Shown here: piece by piece, positions 17,697 to 26,373 of the stretch | Layout of the letters: each line of letters opens with the position of its first letter | Numbering within the stretch: position 1 is the stretch's first letter | Source: Rhodospirillales bacterium | Lineage (GTDB): Bacteria; Pseudomonadota; Alphaproteobacteria; Rhodospirillales; CAMCUA01 | DNA: 52,570 nt | Direction of reading: 5' to 3' | Assembly (NCBI GenBank): GCA_947470575.1 | Contig: CANITX010000003.1 | Coordinates: 1-52,570 of the forward strand | Made by a program: the position numbers and the translations under genes | The notes under the pieces: generated by a model | Told to the model about the DNA's origin: nothing | Database searches by the model: none | Seen by the model: only the letters and a program-made list of their open reading frames with translations

Positions 17697-18598
17697 CAGA
17701 AATACCCTTCCTGCTTCTTCTTCTCCATCGATGCCGTGGCGTCGTGGTCGATCACCCGGCCCTGGCGCTCCGACGATGTGGTCAGCAGCATTTCCTGGAT
17801 GATCTGCGGTAGGGTCGTGGCCTCGGATTCGATGGCGCCGGTCAGCGGGTAACAGCCCAGCGTGCGGAAGCGGACCATCTTCTGCATCGGCGTTTCGCCG
17901 GGGCGCATCGGCATGCGGTCGTCGTCGACCATGATCAGCACGCCGTCGCGTTCCACCACCGGGCGGCGCGCGGCGAAGTAGAGCGGCACGATGGGGATGC
18001 CTTCCAAATAGATGTATTGCCAGATGTCCAGCTCCGTCCAGTTGGACAGCGGGAAGACGCGGATCGATTCGCCCTTGTTGGTCCGCGTGTTGTAGATGCG
18101 CCAAAGTTCCGGGCGCTGGTTCTTCGGGTCCCAGCGATGCTGGGCCGAGCGGAAGGAAAACACCCGCTCCTTGGCGCGCGACTTTTCCTCGTCGCGGCGC
18201 GCCCCGCCGAAGGCGGTGTCGAAGCCGTATTTTTCCAGGGCCTGCTTCAACGCCTGGGTTTTCATGATGTCCGTATGGACGGCCGAGCCGTGGGTGAACG
18301 GCCCGATTCCGTTGGCGACGCCCTCCGGGTTGGTGTGGACGATCAGTTCCAGGCCGTTCTTGCGCACCGTCTCGTCGCGGAACCGGATCATGTCTTGGAA
18401 CTTCCAGGTGGTGTCGACATGCATCAGCGGAAACGGTGGGCGGGCCGGGTAAAAGGCCTTCATCGCCAGGTGCAGCATGACGGCCGAATCCTTGCCGATG
18501 CTGTAGAGCATCACCGGGTGTTGGCATTCGGCGACCACTTCGCGGAAGATGTGAATGCTTTCGGCCTCGAGCCGCTGCAAATGCGTCAAAGGTTCCAT
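17696..18598 (-). CDS. cysD: Sulfate adenylyltransferase subunit 2
   Basis: This 300-residue PP-loop ATP pyrophosphatase has the nucleotide loop [29 protein letters not shown] and [17 protein letters not shown], and ends with QEGYF as in the family. It forms the catalytic half of ATP sulfurylase and makes APS from ATP and sulfate together with the CysN domain encoded next. The ATG at 18598 is preceded by CAGGGAG. It is the first gene of the sulfate-activation operon, with an AT-rich divergent region before it. Length and residues are complete. Confidence 0.95.
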   Translation of the reverse strand: MEPLTHLQRLEAESIHIFREVVAECQHPVMLYSIGKDSAVMLHLAMKAFYPARPPFPLMHVDTTWKFQDMIRFRDETVRKNGLELIVHTNPEGVANGIGPFTHGSAVHTDIMKTQALKQALEKYGFDTAFGGARRDEEKSRAKERVFSFRSAQHRWDPKNQRPELWRIYNTRTNKGESIRVFPLSNWTELDIWQYIYLEGIPIVPLYFAARRPVVERDGVLIMVDDDRMPMRPGETPMQKMVRFRTLGCYPLTGAIESEATTLPQIIQEMLLTTSSERQGRVIDHDATASMEKKKQEGYF

Positions 18599-18860
18599 CG
18601 AACCGGGAGTCTCCCTGAACCAACAGTGCTGAAGGTGATACGCCGGATGCGCTATGTTGGAAAGTCAAAAACCCATATTTCAGGTGTGAGAAATTTATTA
18701 ATAACATAAAATAAAAGTAATTTTAGCCGAGGCCTAAATCCAATGTTCCCGGTCGCCGGCACCGAGCTTGACGCTGTTGATCGCAGATTCGCCTTTCGTG
18801 CTTCCGACGGCTAATATTGGCGGACCATTACAGGTGAAGCACACGGGGGGAGCATCGGTC
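18599..18860. promoter_or_regulatory. AT-rich divergent promoter region (cysD and TauD gene B)
   Basis: These 262 bases separate two divergent genes. About 18688-18725 is almost pure A/T (ATTTATTAATAACATAAAA and flanks), in strong contrast to the surrounding GC-rich DNA. This suggests a bent, melting-prone promoter core for cysDNC and possibly for the TauD-type gene. I could not assign a reliable -35/-10 pair. Shared control of sulfate activation and a TauD enzyme would fit sulfur regulation (inference). Confidence 0.45.
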
Positions 18861-19694
18861 ATGCAGATCACCAAGATATCGGACCATATCGGCGCGGAAG
18901 TCACCGGCATCGACCTGAGCCGGCCCATCGACGAAGCGACCCGCAAGCGGCTGGAGGCGGCGTTGGTCGAACATGTCGCCCTGGTCATCCGCGATCAGGA
19001 TTTCACGCCGCCTCAGTTCCTTGGCGCCGTGAGCCTGTTCGGCGAACCGATGGAGCAGCACTTCACCGAAGATCAGGTTCCCGGATGTCCACTGGTCAAT
19101 ACCGTATCGAACCGCAAGGCCGGCATGGTCGACTATACAAAGAAGCGCGGCGCCGGCTGGCACACTGACCACACCAACCACCGTCTGCCGCCGAAGTTTA
19201 CCTCGCTTTACATGGTCTCGATGCCCAAGGAAGGCGGTAATACCGCGGTGTGCAATACCCGCGCCGGCTATGCCGCCCTGCCTGAGGATTTCAAAAAGCG
19301 GCTGCAAGGCCTGAAGACCAATAACGTTTTCATGGGTAGTGCGGTCAAGGTCGCCGGCGGCGCGTCCATCGAGGCGCAGAAGAAGCTCAAACCCGAACCC
19401 GTGCTGCAGCCGCTGATCCGCACCAACCCCGACAACGGTACCCAGGCGCTCTACTTCCACCCGTCCAAGACCGAGAACATCGTCGGCATGACGCCGGAAG
19501 CCAGCCAAGAGATGATCGACGATCTGTTGGCCCGTTCCCTCAAGCCCGAATACATCTATAGCCACAAATGGCGAAAGGGCGACATGCTGATTTGGGACAA
19601 CCGGGCCTCCCTGCATCGTGGCGAGGCAGTGGCCGATCCTAATCAATTGCGTCTGCTCTACCGGGTCATCGTTCGCGGCGAACTGCCGTACTGA
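18861..19694 (+). CDS. TauD/TfdA-type Fe(II)/2-oxoglutarate dioxygenase (B)
   Basis: This 277-residue enzyme starts MQITKISDHIGAEVTGIDLS. Iron ligands sit in WHTDHTNHRL (HxD) and the distal His in WDNRASLHRGE; the 2-oxoglutarate Arg is in NQLRLLYRVI. It is closely related to copies A, D and E, differing mainly between the first strand and the HxD loop, which shapes the substrate pocket. The start at 18861 has GGGGGAG upstream; the longer open frame from 18768 has no such site. It is divergent from cysD, which makes sulfonate oxidation a possible but unproved role. A YqaA-type gene follows after 36 bases. Confidence 0.87.
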   Translation: MQITKISDHIGAEVTGIDLSRPIDEATRKRLEAALVEHVALVIRDQDFTPPQFLGAVSLFGEPMEQHFTEDQVPGCPLVNTVSNRKAGMVDYTKKRGAGWHTDHTNHRLPPKFTSLYMVSMPKEGGNTAVCNTRAGYAALPEDFKKRLQGLKTNNVFMGSAVKVAGGASIEAQKKLKPEPVLQPLIRTNPDNGTQALYFHPSKTENIVGMTPEASQEMIDDLLARSLKPEYIYSHKWRKGDMLIWDNRASLHRGEAVADPNQLRLLYRVIVRGELPY

Positions 19695-19730
19695 GGCGGC
19701 CGCCCGCCTATAGCGGAAGCGGCGGCCGCG

Positions 19731-20171
19731 ATGACGGCAATCACAGCCTACGCTGGCCTGTTTGTCAGCGCCTTTCTTGCCGCGACGGTCATTCCCGGTT
19801 CCTCCGAGGCGGTGCTGGCCGCCCTGTTGGTCGGCGGCAATGGCAGTCCCTGGCTGCTATTGGTCGTGGCCACCGCCGGCAACGTGCTGGGCTCGGTCAC
19901 CAACTGGTACTGTGGCCGGTTCCTGGCCGGTTTTCGCGAGCGTAAATGGTTTCCCATATCGCCGCGCCGCTACGATCAGGCGATCCGCTGGTTCCGTCGC
20001 TATGGGCTGTGGTCCCTGCCGTTCGCCTGGTTACCCTTTGTCGGAGATCCGTTGACGGTGGCGGCCGGTGCGTTGCGGGTGCCGCTGGCACCGTTTGTGG
20101 GGCTGGTCGGTATCGGCAAGTTCGCCCGCTATTTGGTTGTCCTCGCCGCCACCTTGCACTGGATGGGATGA
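19731..20171 (+). CDS. YqaA-type (DedA-like) small membrane protein
   Basis: This 146-residue inner-membrane protein is about the length of E. coli YqaA. It shows an N-terminal helix with PGSSEAVLAALL, a glycine-rich NVLGSVTNWYCGR turn, a cytosolic RFFRRYG-like RWFRRYGLWSLPFAWLPF, and DPLTVAAGALR near the C-terminus, typical of SNARE-associated/DedA relatives. Four hydrophobic segments are visible. Members have been linked to membrane homeostasis and lipid handling, but YqaA itself has no settled function. It may be co-transcribed with the dioxygenase upstream. Confidence 0.85.
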   Translation: MTAITAYAGLFVSAFLAATVIPGSSEAVLAALLVGGNGSPWLLLVVATAGNVLGSVTNWYCGRFLAGFRERKWFPISPRRYDQAIRWFRRYGLWSLPFAWLPFVGDPLTVAAGALRVPLAPFVGLVGIGKFARYLVVLAATLHWMG

Positions 20172-20265
20172 CCGGTGTCATCGCGGGGCTATGCTGCGGG
20201 CCGGCAATCTGGCTATCATCGCCTTCGAGGCAATCTGCAAAAATGATCAGAGGAAGGCGGCATCC

Positions 20266-20286
20266 ATGCCTGATACCCGCTCATGA
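20266..20286 (+). other. Six-codon leader cistron overlapping the hydrolase start
   Basis: ATG at 20266 encodes M-P-D-T-R-S and a TGA that overlaps the ATG of the hydrolase gene (TCATGA). A strong AGAGGAAGG site lies 8 bases before this mini-cistron, whereas the hydrolase ATG has no ribosome site at normal distance. Ribosomes probably load here and restart at 20283. Alternatively the same site serves 20283 directly at an unusually long 25-base spacing. Confidence 0.45.
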
Positions 20287-21140
20287 GCGCCACACCCGAA
20301 GCCATCGTCAACGACCTCGACCGTAAAGCCGAACGTCTGACCACGCCCTGCGGCGACGGTCACATGGTCTGGCGGCGATGGGGCAAGGGCGCTCGCCATG
20401 TCGTCTTGCTGCATGGCGGCCACGGCGCCTGGAGCCATTGGATCCAAAACATTCCCGCGCTCGCCGAACGTTATACCGTGCTGGCCGCCGACGCGCCCGG
20501 CTGCGGCGAGTCGGCCAGCCCGCCGATGCCCTTCGATGGCGACAGTCTGGCCGACATCGTCGTCGCCGGACTGAACAAGATCGTTCCCGCCGACGCACCG
20601 CCCTACCATCTGGTCGGCTTCTCCTTCGGCGGCGTGCTCAGCGGCCCGGTGGCCTTTCGCCTGGGCAAGCGGCTGGCCTCGCAAACCTTGGTCGGCGCCG
20701 GCGGTCTCGGCCTGGTGCCGCGCCTGCCGCGCGAGAATTTCCGAAGCTGGCGGAAGCTGACCGACCCGGCCGAGATCATGGCCGCCCATCGCTTTAACCT
20801 GGGCGTCCTGATGATCAGCGATCCGGCCCGCATCGACGAACTGGCGGTGTACATTCAGAACCGCAACACCCGCAACAGCCGCCTGGACAGCCCCTCGGTG
20901 GGCCGCACCGGCATCCTGCGCCGTCTGTTGCCGCAGACCAAGGTGCCGCTGAACGGCATCTGGGGTGAATTCGACGTTGTAGTAAAGGGCCAGATGGACG
21001 CCTGCCGCGACATTTTGCTCGATGGCCATCCGGAGCTCGACTTCCGCTATATTCCCGGGGCGGGCCACTGGGTGCAATACGAGGCGGCGGATCGCTTCAA
21101 TGCCATGCTGCTCGACATGCTGGCCGCCCGGGAAGCCTGA
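20283..21140 (+). CDS. Alpha/beta-fold hydrolase
   Basis: This 285-residue cytosolic enzyme has the oxyanion region VVLLHGGHGAWSHW, the nucleophile elbow GFSFGG, a probable acid in WGEFDVVV and the catalytic His in GAGHWVQYE. These features match C-C hydrolases, haloperoxidase-like enzymes and esterases. No secretion signal is present. Translation probably depends on the leader cistron just upstream. It precedes the cupin operon by 139 bases, with a terminator-like hairpin in the gap, so co-transcription is uncertain. If linked, it could hydrolyse a product of the cupin proteins. The substrate is unknown. Confidence 0.85.
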   Translation: MSATPEAIVNDLDRKAERLTTPCGDGHMVWRRWGKGARHVVLLHGGHGAWSHWIQNIPALAERYTVLAADAPGCGESASPPMPFDGDSLADIVVAGLNKIVPADAPPYHLVGFSFGGVLSGPVAFRLGKRLASQTLVGAGGLGLVPRLPRENFRSWRKLTDPAEIMAAHRFNLGVLMISDPARIDELAVYIQNRNTRNSRLDSPSVGRTGILRRLLPQTKVPLNGIWGEFDVVVKGQMDACRDILLDGHPELDFRYIPGAGHWVQYEAADRFNAMLLDMLAAREA

Positions 21141-21154
21141 CGGCCATTTTTTTT
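21122..21154 (+). terminator. Possible Rho-independent terminator after the hydrolase
   Basis: GGCCG and CGGCC arms flank the hydrolase stop codon, and the stem is followed by A and eight T residues (21147-21154). The loop is long (14 bases) but contains further GC pairing. The T run is the best in this part of the window, so termination or attenuation before the cupin genes is plausible. Confidence 0.42.
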
Positions 21155-21155
21155 C

Positions 21156-21174
21156 GCATGATCAAAAGTCATGC
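21156..21174. repeat. Inverted repeat GCATGA-N7-TCATGC upstream of cupin genes
   Basis: Perfect 6-base arms with a TCAAAAG centre lie 105 bases before the first cupin start and directly after the T run. It could be an operator for the cupin operon or a small hairpin. No neighbouring regulator gene helps to decide. Confidence 0.4.
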
Positions 21175-21279
21175 TCGGTATGATTTAGTTGTCCTTTTGT
21201 CGTGCTCTGCCGGGTGCCATCGTGACGGCAATAGGGACAGGCAGCACGCCGCCGCCACGCGCCAACAGGAGACGCCGAC

Positions 21280-22146
21280 ATGCAGACGAATTCCGCCAAG
21301 AAAGCCGTCGATTTCCATAAGCTGGTCGGCGATTTCCGCCTCAGCGATACGTCAGGTCACCGCGTTTCTCGGATGCTGCTGACCGGCAAGGAAGGCGCGC
21401 CCAACAACTACAAGATGGGCCTGGGCGGCGGTGGCGAGAGCGAGGATTGGACGACGCCGCGCCATCGCCACACCTTCGAGCAGTTCCGCTATCCGCTGTC
21501 CGGCGAATATGTCATCCGCAAGGACGAAGTGCTGCCCGCCGGCTGGGTCGCCTATTTCCCCGAGTCCGTCTACTACGGCCCGCAGATCAAACGCGGCGAT
21601 CTGCTGATGCTGTCGCTGCAGTTCGGCGGGCCGAGCGGCCTTGGTTATTGGAGCGCGGCCGAACGCAAGAAGGCCACCGAGCGCCTGTTGGCCAAGGGCG
21701 GCAAGTTCGACGACGGCGTCTATACCTGGACCGACGATAAAGGCCGGCGCCACAACCAGGATGCCTCCGAGGCAGTCGAGGCGGAAGCCCGTGGCCACGA
21801 TGTGGACTACCCGGAACCGCGCTACAAGGATCTGGTCATGATCAATCCGGCCGCCTTCTCCTGGATCAAGGACAAGGACGCACGGGGTGTGGCGCGCAAG
21901 AACCTGGGTTCGTTCACGGAACGCGACGCCCGCTTCGGCTTTGTCCAAATGGAGAAGGGCGCCACCCTGCAGTTCGGCACGGAACGTGCGCCGGAAGTGC
22001 TGTATCTCAAGGAAGGCGTCCTCGCCCACGATAACAGCACCTATGATGCCCAGTCCGCCTTCGGCACCGAGGCCGACGAAAAGCCGGTTTCGCTGACTGC
22101 CGTCGAGCCTTCCGAACTGGTCTATATGAAGCTGCCGACGTTCTGA
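21280..22146 (+). CDS. Bicupin-like protein, paralogue 1
   Basis: This 288-residue cytosolic protein of unknown function appears to hold two cupin barrels. The N-terminal half has a metal-type motif PRHRHTFEQF (His62, His64, Glu67) followed by SGEYVIRKDEVLPAGWVAYFPES, the spacing of cupin motifs 1 and 2. The C-terminal half (FTERDARFGFVQMEKGATLQF, then EVLYLKEGVLAHD) keeps the barrel pattern without the histidines. AGGAGA precedes the ATG. Paralogues 2 and 3 follow in the same operon, all ending in KxPTF. Metal-dependent dioxygenases or isomerases are possible, but I cannot assign a reaction. Confidence 0.72.
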   Translation: MQTNSAKKAVDFHKLVGDFRLSDTSGHRVSRMLLTGKEGAPNNYKMGLGGGGESEDWTTPRHRHTFEQFRYPLSGEYVIRKDEVLPAGWVAYFPESVYYGPQIKRGDLLMLSLQFGGPSGLGYWSAAERKKATERLLAKGGKFDDGVYTWTDDKGRRHNQDASEAVEAEARGHDVDYPEPRYKDLVMINPAAFSWIKDKDARGVARKNLGSFTERDARFGFVQMEKGATLQFGTERAPEVLYLKEGVLAHDNSTYDAQSAFGTEADEKPVSLTAVEPSELVYMKLPTF

Positions 22147-22195
22147 TCGGCGGCGCGGCAAAGGCCTAAGAAACACGTTCCAGGGAGAGACCGAC

Positions 22196-23053
22196 ATGCA
22201 GATCAGCAACAAAAGCGAAGCGCAGGATTACTTCAAGGTCGTTGGGGATTTCCGCTCCTCCGGCAAGCGCAACTCCAGCATGTTGCTGACCGGCAAGGAC
22301 GGTGCGCCCGACAATTACAAGCTGGGCTTGAGCGGCGGCGGCAATCCTGAAGACTGGACTTCGCCGCGCCACCGCCACACCTTCGAACAGTTCCGTCACC
22401 CCATCTCCGGTGACTATGCCATCAAGAAGGATGAGGTTTTACCCGCCGGCTGGGTCGCCTATTTTCCGGAATCGGCCTATTACGGCCCGCAGGTGAAAAG
22501 CGGCAATCTACAGATGATGTCGTTGCAGTTCGGCGGGCCCAGCGGCCTTGGCTATTGGAACATGTACAGGTGCAAGGAGGCCTTCGACCGGCTGGTCGCC
22601 AAGGGCGGCAAGTTCGAAAACGGCATCTACACCTGGCTCGACGATAACGGAAAGCGCCACAATCAGGACGCCTCCGAAGCGGTCGAGGAAGAGGCGCGCG
22701 GCCACCCGGTCGAATATCCGGAGGCCCGCTACAGCGACATTGTCATCATGAATCCGGCGGCCTTTAGCTGGATCAAGGACCGCGAACATACCGGCGTGGC
22801 GCGCAAGCATTTGGGCACTTTCACCGAACGCGACGCGCGCATCGGCTTCGTCCGTCTGGAAAAGGGTGCGACGCTGCCGTTCGGCACCGAGCCGTCGGCT
22901 GAAATCGTCTTCCTCAAGGAAGGCCGCATCAGCCATGACAACAGCACCTACGCCGCGCATACCGCCTTCGGCACGGAGGCCGACGAAAAGCCCGTCGGCC
23001 TGACCGCGGTCGAACCCTCCGAATTGGTTTATATGAAGCTGCCGACGTTCTGA
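22196..23053 (+). CDS. Bicupin-like protein, paralogue 2
   Basis: This 285-residue protein is the closest relative of paralogue 1, with the same SPRHRHTFEQF metal motif (His59, His61), the same DEVLPAGWVAYFPES and the same MKLPTF end. The N-terminus is three residues shorter and differs in sequence. GGGAGAG lies upstream of the ATG, 49 bases after the previous stop. Conservation of both histidines in all three copies argues that all are active or at least metal-binding. The differences lie in surface loops such as YWNMYRCKEAFDRL. Function is unknown. Confidence 0.72.
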   Translation: MQISNKSEAQDYFKVVGDFRSSGKRNSSMLLTGKDGAPDNYKLGLSGGGNPEDWTSPRHRHTFEQFRHPISGDYAIKKDEVLPAGWVAYFPESAYYGPQVKSGNLQMMSLQFGGPSGLGYWNMYRCKEAFDRLVAKGGKFENGIYTWLDDNGKRHNQDASEAVEEEARGHPVEYPEARYSDIVIMNPAAFSWIKDREHTGVARKHLGTFTERDARIGFVRLEKGATLPFGTEPSAEIVFLKEGRISHDNSTYAAHTAFGTEADEKPVGLTAVEPSELVYMKLPTF

Positions 23054-23067
23054 AAGGAACCGCCGCC

Positions 23068-23595
23068 ATGGCTACCGTCGTCAATACCGCGCAACGTGCT
23101 CAAGAGCTTGCCGATCCGGCCGCGAAAGAGTCCCTGCACAAAGAAGCCGAGACCCGCGTGCAGCCGTTCTATTTCAAGCCGCCGGAAGAACGGCCGAAGG
23201 ACGCCAAGACTTACTACAACTTGGCTAAGTCCGACCTGGTCGGCGCCCAGATACAGATCGTGCCGCAAGGCGGGGCGAACAACCTGCATTACCACACCGG
23301 CGAGGACGGTTTCTGGATGGTGCTGCAAGGTCGGGCGCGGTTTTACGATTCCAACGGCCCGACCGGCGAATACGGACGATTGGAAGGCGTGCTGATGCCG
23401 CGCAACGCCCGCTATTGGTTCGAGGCGGTGGATTGCGGCGAGGAATTGCACCTTCTGCACATTTCCGGCCGTCAGCCGCGCGACAACCGGCGCGTCGACC
23501 TGGAGGCGAAGACCGCGCAGTTCGGGCGGTCCATGCACGTCGACCTGCTGCCCGATGGCGAGCAGAAGATCACCCGTCGGAATTCGGAGGGCTGA
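23068..23595 (+). CDS. Single-domain cupin protein
   Basis: This 175-residue protein has a standard cupin motif 1 (NNLHYHTGEDGFWMVLQGRA: two His and the Glu) and a motif 2 in LMPRNARYWFEAVDCGEELHLLHISG. A helical N-terminus of about 45 residues precedes the barrel. Only 14 bases separate it from paralogue 2, and AAGGAA serves as its ribosome site, so it is translated with the bicupin genes. It is not closely similar to them. A metal-dependent oxygenase or an accessory sugar/acid-binding protein is possible; no reaction can be assigned. Confidence 0.75.
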   Translation: MATVVNTAQRAQELADPAAKESLHKEAETRVQPFYFKPPEERPKDAKTYYNLAKSDLVGAQIQIVPQGGANNLHYHTGEDGFWMVLQGRARFYDSNGPTGEYGRLEGVLMPRNARYWFEAVDCGEELHLLHISGRQPRDNRRVDLEAKTAQFGRSMHVDLLPDGEQKITRRNSEG

Positions 23596-23658
23596 TCGGT
23601 TAAGGGCCGCTCCACATCCCATGCCGTTGAAAAGTTCTCGCGTGTAGGAGACATCGCC

Positions 23659-24525
23659 ATGCAAGCCGGTTCCGCCAGCGCATTGAAGGACGGCCCTGCC
23701 TACCACGATAAGGTTGGCAATCTACGCACGGGGACGCGCAATACCAGTACGCTATTGTTGGGGAAGGAAGGCGCGCCCAACAATTACAAGGCCAACTTCG
23801 GCGGCGGTGAGGACAGCGGCAGCGGCGATTGGATCGCGCCCCGCCATCGCCACACTTTCGAGCAGGTCCGTCATCCGTTGTCCGGCGACTACACCATCGG
23901 CACCGATCAGGTTCTGCCCGCCGGCTGGGTCGCTTATTTTCCCGAGTCCGTGTACTACGGCCCGCAGGTCAAAAGCGGCAATCTGGTGATGTTCTCCTTG
24001 CAGTTCGGCGGCACCAGCGGCCAGGGCTATTGGAGCATGCGCCAGCGTAAGGAGGCCTATCAGGCTTTGGCCGCCAAAGGCACCTTCCACGACGGGGTCT
24101 ATACCTGGATCGACGACAAGGGCGTTCGCCATAACCAGGATTCTGCCGAAGCTGTGTTCGAGCAGGCGCTCGGGCGCAAGACCGAATATCCACCGGCCCG
24201 CTACAAGGACCTGGTGATGATGAACCCGGCCGCGTTCAGTTGGCGCAAGGACAAGGACCAGCCCGGCGTTGCTCGCAAGCATTTGGGCATCTTCACCGAA
24301 CGCCTGATCAAGGTCGCCATGATTCAGGTCGACAAGGGCGCGATGCTGACCTTCGGCGCCGAGCCGGCGCCCGAGGTGCTATTCCTAAAGGAAGGCGTCA
24401 TGACCCACGACAACACCAGCTACGATAAGCATTCCGCGTTCAGCACCGAGACCGACGACGCCCCGGTATCCTTGCGCGCCGTCGAGCCTTGCGAGCTTCT
24501 GTACATCAAGACGCCGACGTTCTGA
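23659..24525 (+). CDS. Bicupin-like protein, paralogue 3
   Basis: This 288-residue third copy has APRHRHTFEQVRHPLSGDY, LPAGWVAYFPES and an IKTPTF end. It is more distant from copies 1 and 2 than they are from each other: it has a GEDSGSGD insertion before the metal motif, and TERLIKVAMIQVDKGAMLTF replaces the TERDAR segment. GGAGAC precedes the ATG. It closes the four-gene cupin run and ends at the first base of a hairpin that separates it from a convergent transporter operon. Sub-functionalisation of the three copies is likely, but the substrates are unknown. Confidence 0.72.
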   Translation: MQAGSASALKDGPAYHDKVGNLRTGTRNTSTLLLGKEGAPNNYKANFGGGEDSGSGDWIAPRHRHTFEQVRHPLSGDYTIGTDQVLPAGWVAYFPESVYYGPQVKSGNLVMFSLQFGGTSGQGYWSMRQRKEAYQALAAKGTFHDGVYTWIDDKGVRHNQDSAEAVFEQALGRKTEYPPARYKDLVMMNPAAFSWRKDKDQPGVARKHLGIFTERLIKVAMIQVDKGAMLTFGAEPAPEVLFLKEGVMTHDNTSYDKHSAFSTETDDAPVSLRAVEPCELLYIKTPTF

Positions 24526-24546
24526 ACGGCGGATTCCCCCGCCGTT
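24525..24546. terminator. Hairpin between convergent cupin and transporter genes
   Basis: AACGGCGG and CCGCCGTT pair perfectly around a six-base ATTCCC loop, directly at the stop of the last cupin gene. A second GC-rich stem (GGCGGC/CCGCCG) follows near 24552-24570. There is no T run, so it may act with Rho or as a two-way barrier. Confidence 0.45.
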
Positions 24547-24570
24547 ATCTGCCGGCGGCATCCGCCGCTG

Positions 24571-26319
24571 TTATCTGACGGTCAGGCCGAAGCGTTTCGC
24601 CATCAGATAGAAGGCGGTGGCGACCAGCGTCATCAGCGCCGTCCACAGCAGCCCCAAGGCTGCCACCATGATGACGCCGCCGCTTTCCCAGACGTCGAAC
24701 AGCACCACCGAAATCACCCGCGAATGCGGGCCGATCAGCAGGATTGGCAGCGACAGCGAGCCCACCGACAGCAAAAAGACGAACAGCCATCCGGTGGTCA
24801 AGGCCGGTGCCACCAGCGGGACGACGATGCGCACGAAGGTGGTGAATTGTCCGGCGCCCGAACTCCAGGATGCCTGCTCCAATTCCGTATGGATCTGGAT
24901 GATGCCGGCATAGGCATAGCGCATGCCATAGGGCATGTAGCGGATCCATGAGGCATAGACGATCGACAGCAGCGTGCCGTAGATGGGAAACGGCATCTGC
25001 AGGAAAAGTTCGAGCATGGCGACGCCGAGCACGATGGCCGGAAAAACCAGCGGTATGGTGATCAACTGGTCGATCAGCCAGGCTCCGCGGTAACGGCGCA
25101 CCACGAACCAGGCGCATAGAACGGTGAACAGCGAGGTCAACGTTGCTGTGCCGATGCCCAGCAGAAAAGTATTCCACAATGCGCCCATGAACGAGACGGT
25201 ACCCAGCACGGTCCGGTAGTTGTTGAGCGTCAGCAGCGACAGGCCGGCGATGCTGACGTGCTGGATGTAGGGCATCAACGACATCCAAATCAGGATGCCC
25301 AGCGGCAGTACAATGATGACGAAGAAGAACAGGAGCAGGAATCCGGCCGTCAGGTAACGCAGCTTGCCGAGATGGATCGGCCGCGGGCGATAGCCTTTGC
25401 CGGTGATCGTCTGATAGCGCTCGGCGCGCCGCGACAGCCGCCCGTAGAAATGCAGCAGGACCATGACGATGGCCAGCAACCCCATGGAAAAGGCCCCGGC
25501 CCGACCGTGGTTGGGCGGGATGGCGGTCTGATAGTCCGTGGCGATCTCGGTGGTCAGCACGAAGACGTTGCCGGGCATGCCGACCAGAGCCGGAATTTCA
25601 TAGGACTCGAAGGCCCGGATGACGATCAGCAGGGCCACCGCCAGAACCGCCGGCAAGGCCAGCTTCAGGGTGATGTCGCGGAAGGTGCGTGGGATGCTGG
25701 CGCCCGACATCATCGAGGCTTCCTCGAACGAGGCATCGGCCGAGCGGAACACCGACGACGTTAGCAGGAAGGCGAGCGGCGCCCAGTTGATCGCCTCGAT
25801 GACGATCATGCCGGAGAGGGAATAGACGCGAAACACCGGCTCCTTGCTGCCGGTCAGGTACATCAGGATCTCGTTGACCGGGCCGGAATTGCCGAAGATC
25901 AGGATCCAGGCGACGGTGTAAAGCACGCCGGGAATGCCCAGCGAGACGATTGAAAACAGAAACACGTACTGCCGCCCCGGCGTGTCGGTCCGCTCGACGA
26001 TCCAGGCTTGGCCGACGCCCAGCACGACGGCGAGCGCCGCCGAGGCAACGGCGTAGATGGCGGTATTGCGCACGGCGCGTCCGAACAACGGACTGTCGAA
26101 CAGCCCGGTCCAGTAATCGAAGGTGAAGTCGCCCCGTTCGCCGAGCAGCGTCGTCGTATAGAAGCTGGTCTGGATCAGATAGAGGATCGGCGGGACGACC
26201 ATTGCCAGCAGCACCGCCGCCAGTAGCAGGACGACTGGCGAGCATTTCAGGCGCGACCGGGCCGGAAGATGGGCAGGGGCGGGGGCCTCGTTTACGGACA
26301 TGGCCGTCACCAACGACAT
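24571..26319 (-). CDS. ABC importer permease, two fused membrane modules (FbpB/ThiP-like)
   Basis: This 582-residue inner-membrane protein has about twelve hydrophobic segments in two halves, each with a binding-protein-dependent transport signature (EEASMMSGASIPRTFRDITLK; LEQASWSSGAGQFTTFVRIV). This two-in-one layout is typical of iron(III), thiamine and some phosphonate importers. It lies 54 bases after its solute-binding protein gene. The ATG at 26319 is listed. The ATG six codons later (26301) has the better-spaced site (GGTGA) and may be the true start. No ATPase gene lies in this operon, which is unusual; a shared ATPase encoded elsewhere must complete it. Confidence 0.85.
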   Translation of the reverse strand: MSLVTAMSVNEAPAPAHLPARSRLKCSPVVLLLAAVLLAMVVPPILYLIQTSFYTTTLLGERGDFTFDYWTGLFDSPLFGRAVRNTAIYAVASAALAVVLGVGQAWIVERTDTPGRQYVFLFSIVSLGIPGVLYTVAWILIFGNSGPVNEILMYLTGSKEPVFRVYSLSGMIVIEAINWAPLAFLLTSSVFRSADASFEEASMMSGASIPRTFRDITLKLALPAVLAVALLIVIRAFESYEIPALVGMPGNVFVLTTEIATDYQTAIPPNHGRAGAFSMGLLAIVMVLLHFYGRLSRRAERYQTITGKGYRPRPIHLGKLRYLTAGFLLLFFFVIIVLPLGILIWMSLMPYIQHVSIAGLSLLTLNNYRTVLGTVSFMGALWNTFLLGIGTATLTSLFTVLCAWFVVRRYRGAWLIDQLITIPLVFPAIVLGVAMLELFLQMPFPIYGTLLSIVYASWIRYMPYGMRYAYAGIIQIHTELEQASWSSGAGQFTTFVRIVVPLVAPALTTGWLFVFLLSVGSLSLPILLIGPHSRVISVVLFDVWESGGVIMVAALGLLWTALMTLVATAFYLMAKRFGLTVR

Positions 26320-26373
26320 CCTTCTCGCAGCATGTGTCGCCTCGGATGTCGTTTGCCGCCGCCTGCAGCCGCC

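Noticed and set aside
17697-18707. Extension of the CysN-CysC frame by about 337 codons across cysD
   Set aside because: CysD is fully conserved in the other frame on the same strand. The extension has no domain, and the ATG at 17696 gives a normal CysN start.
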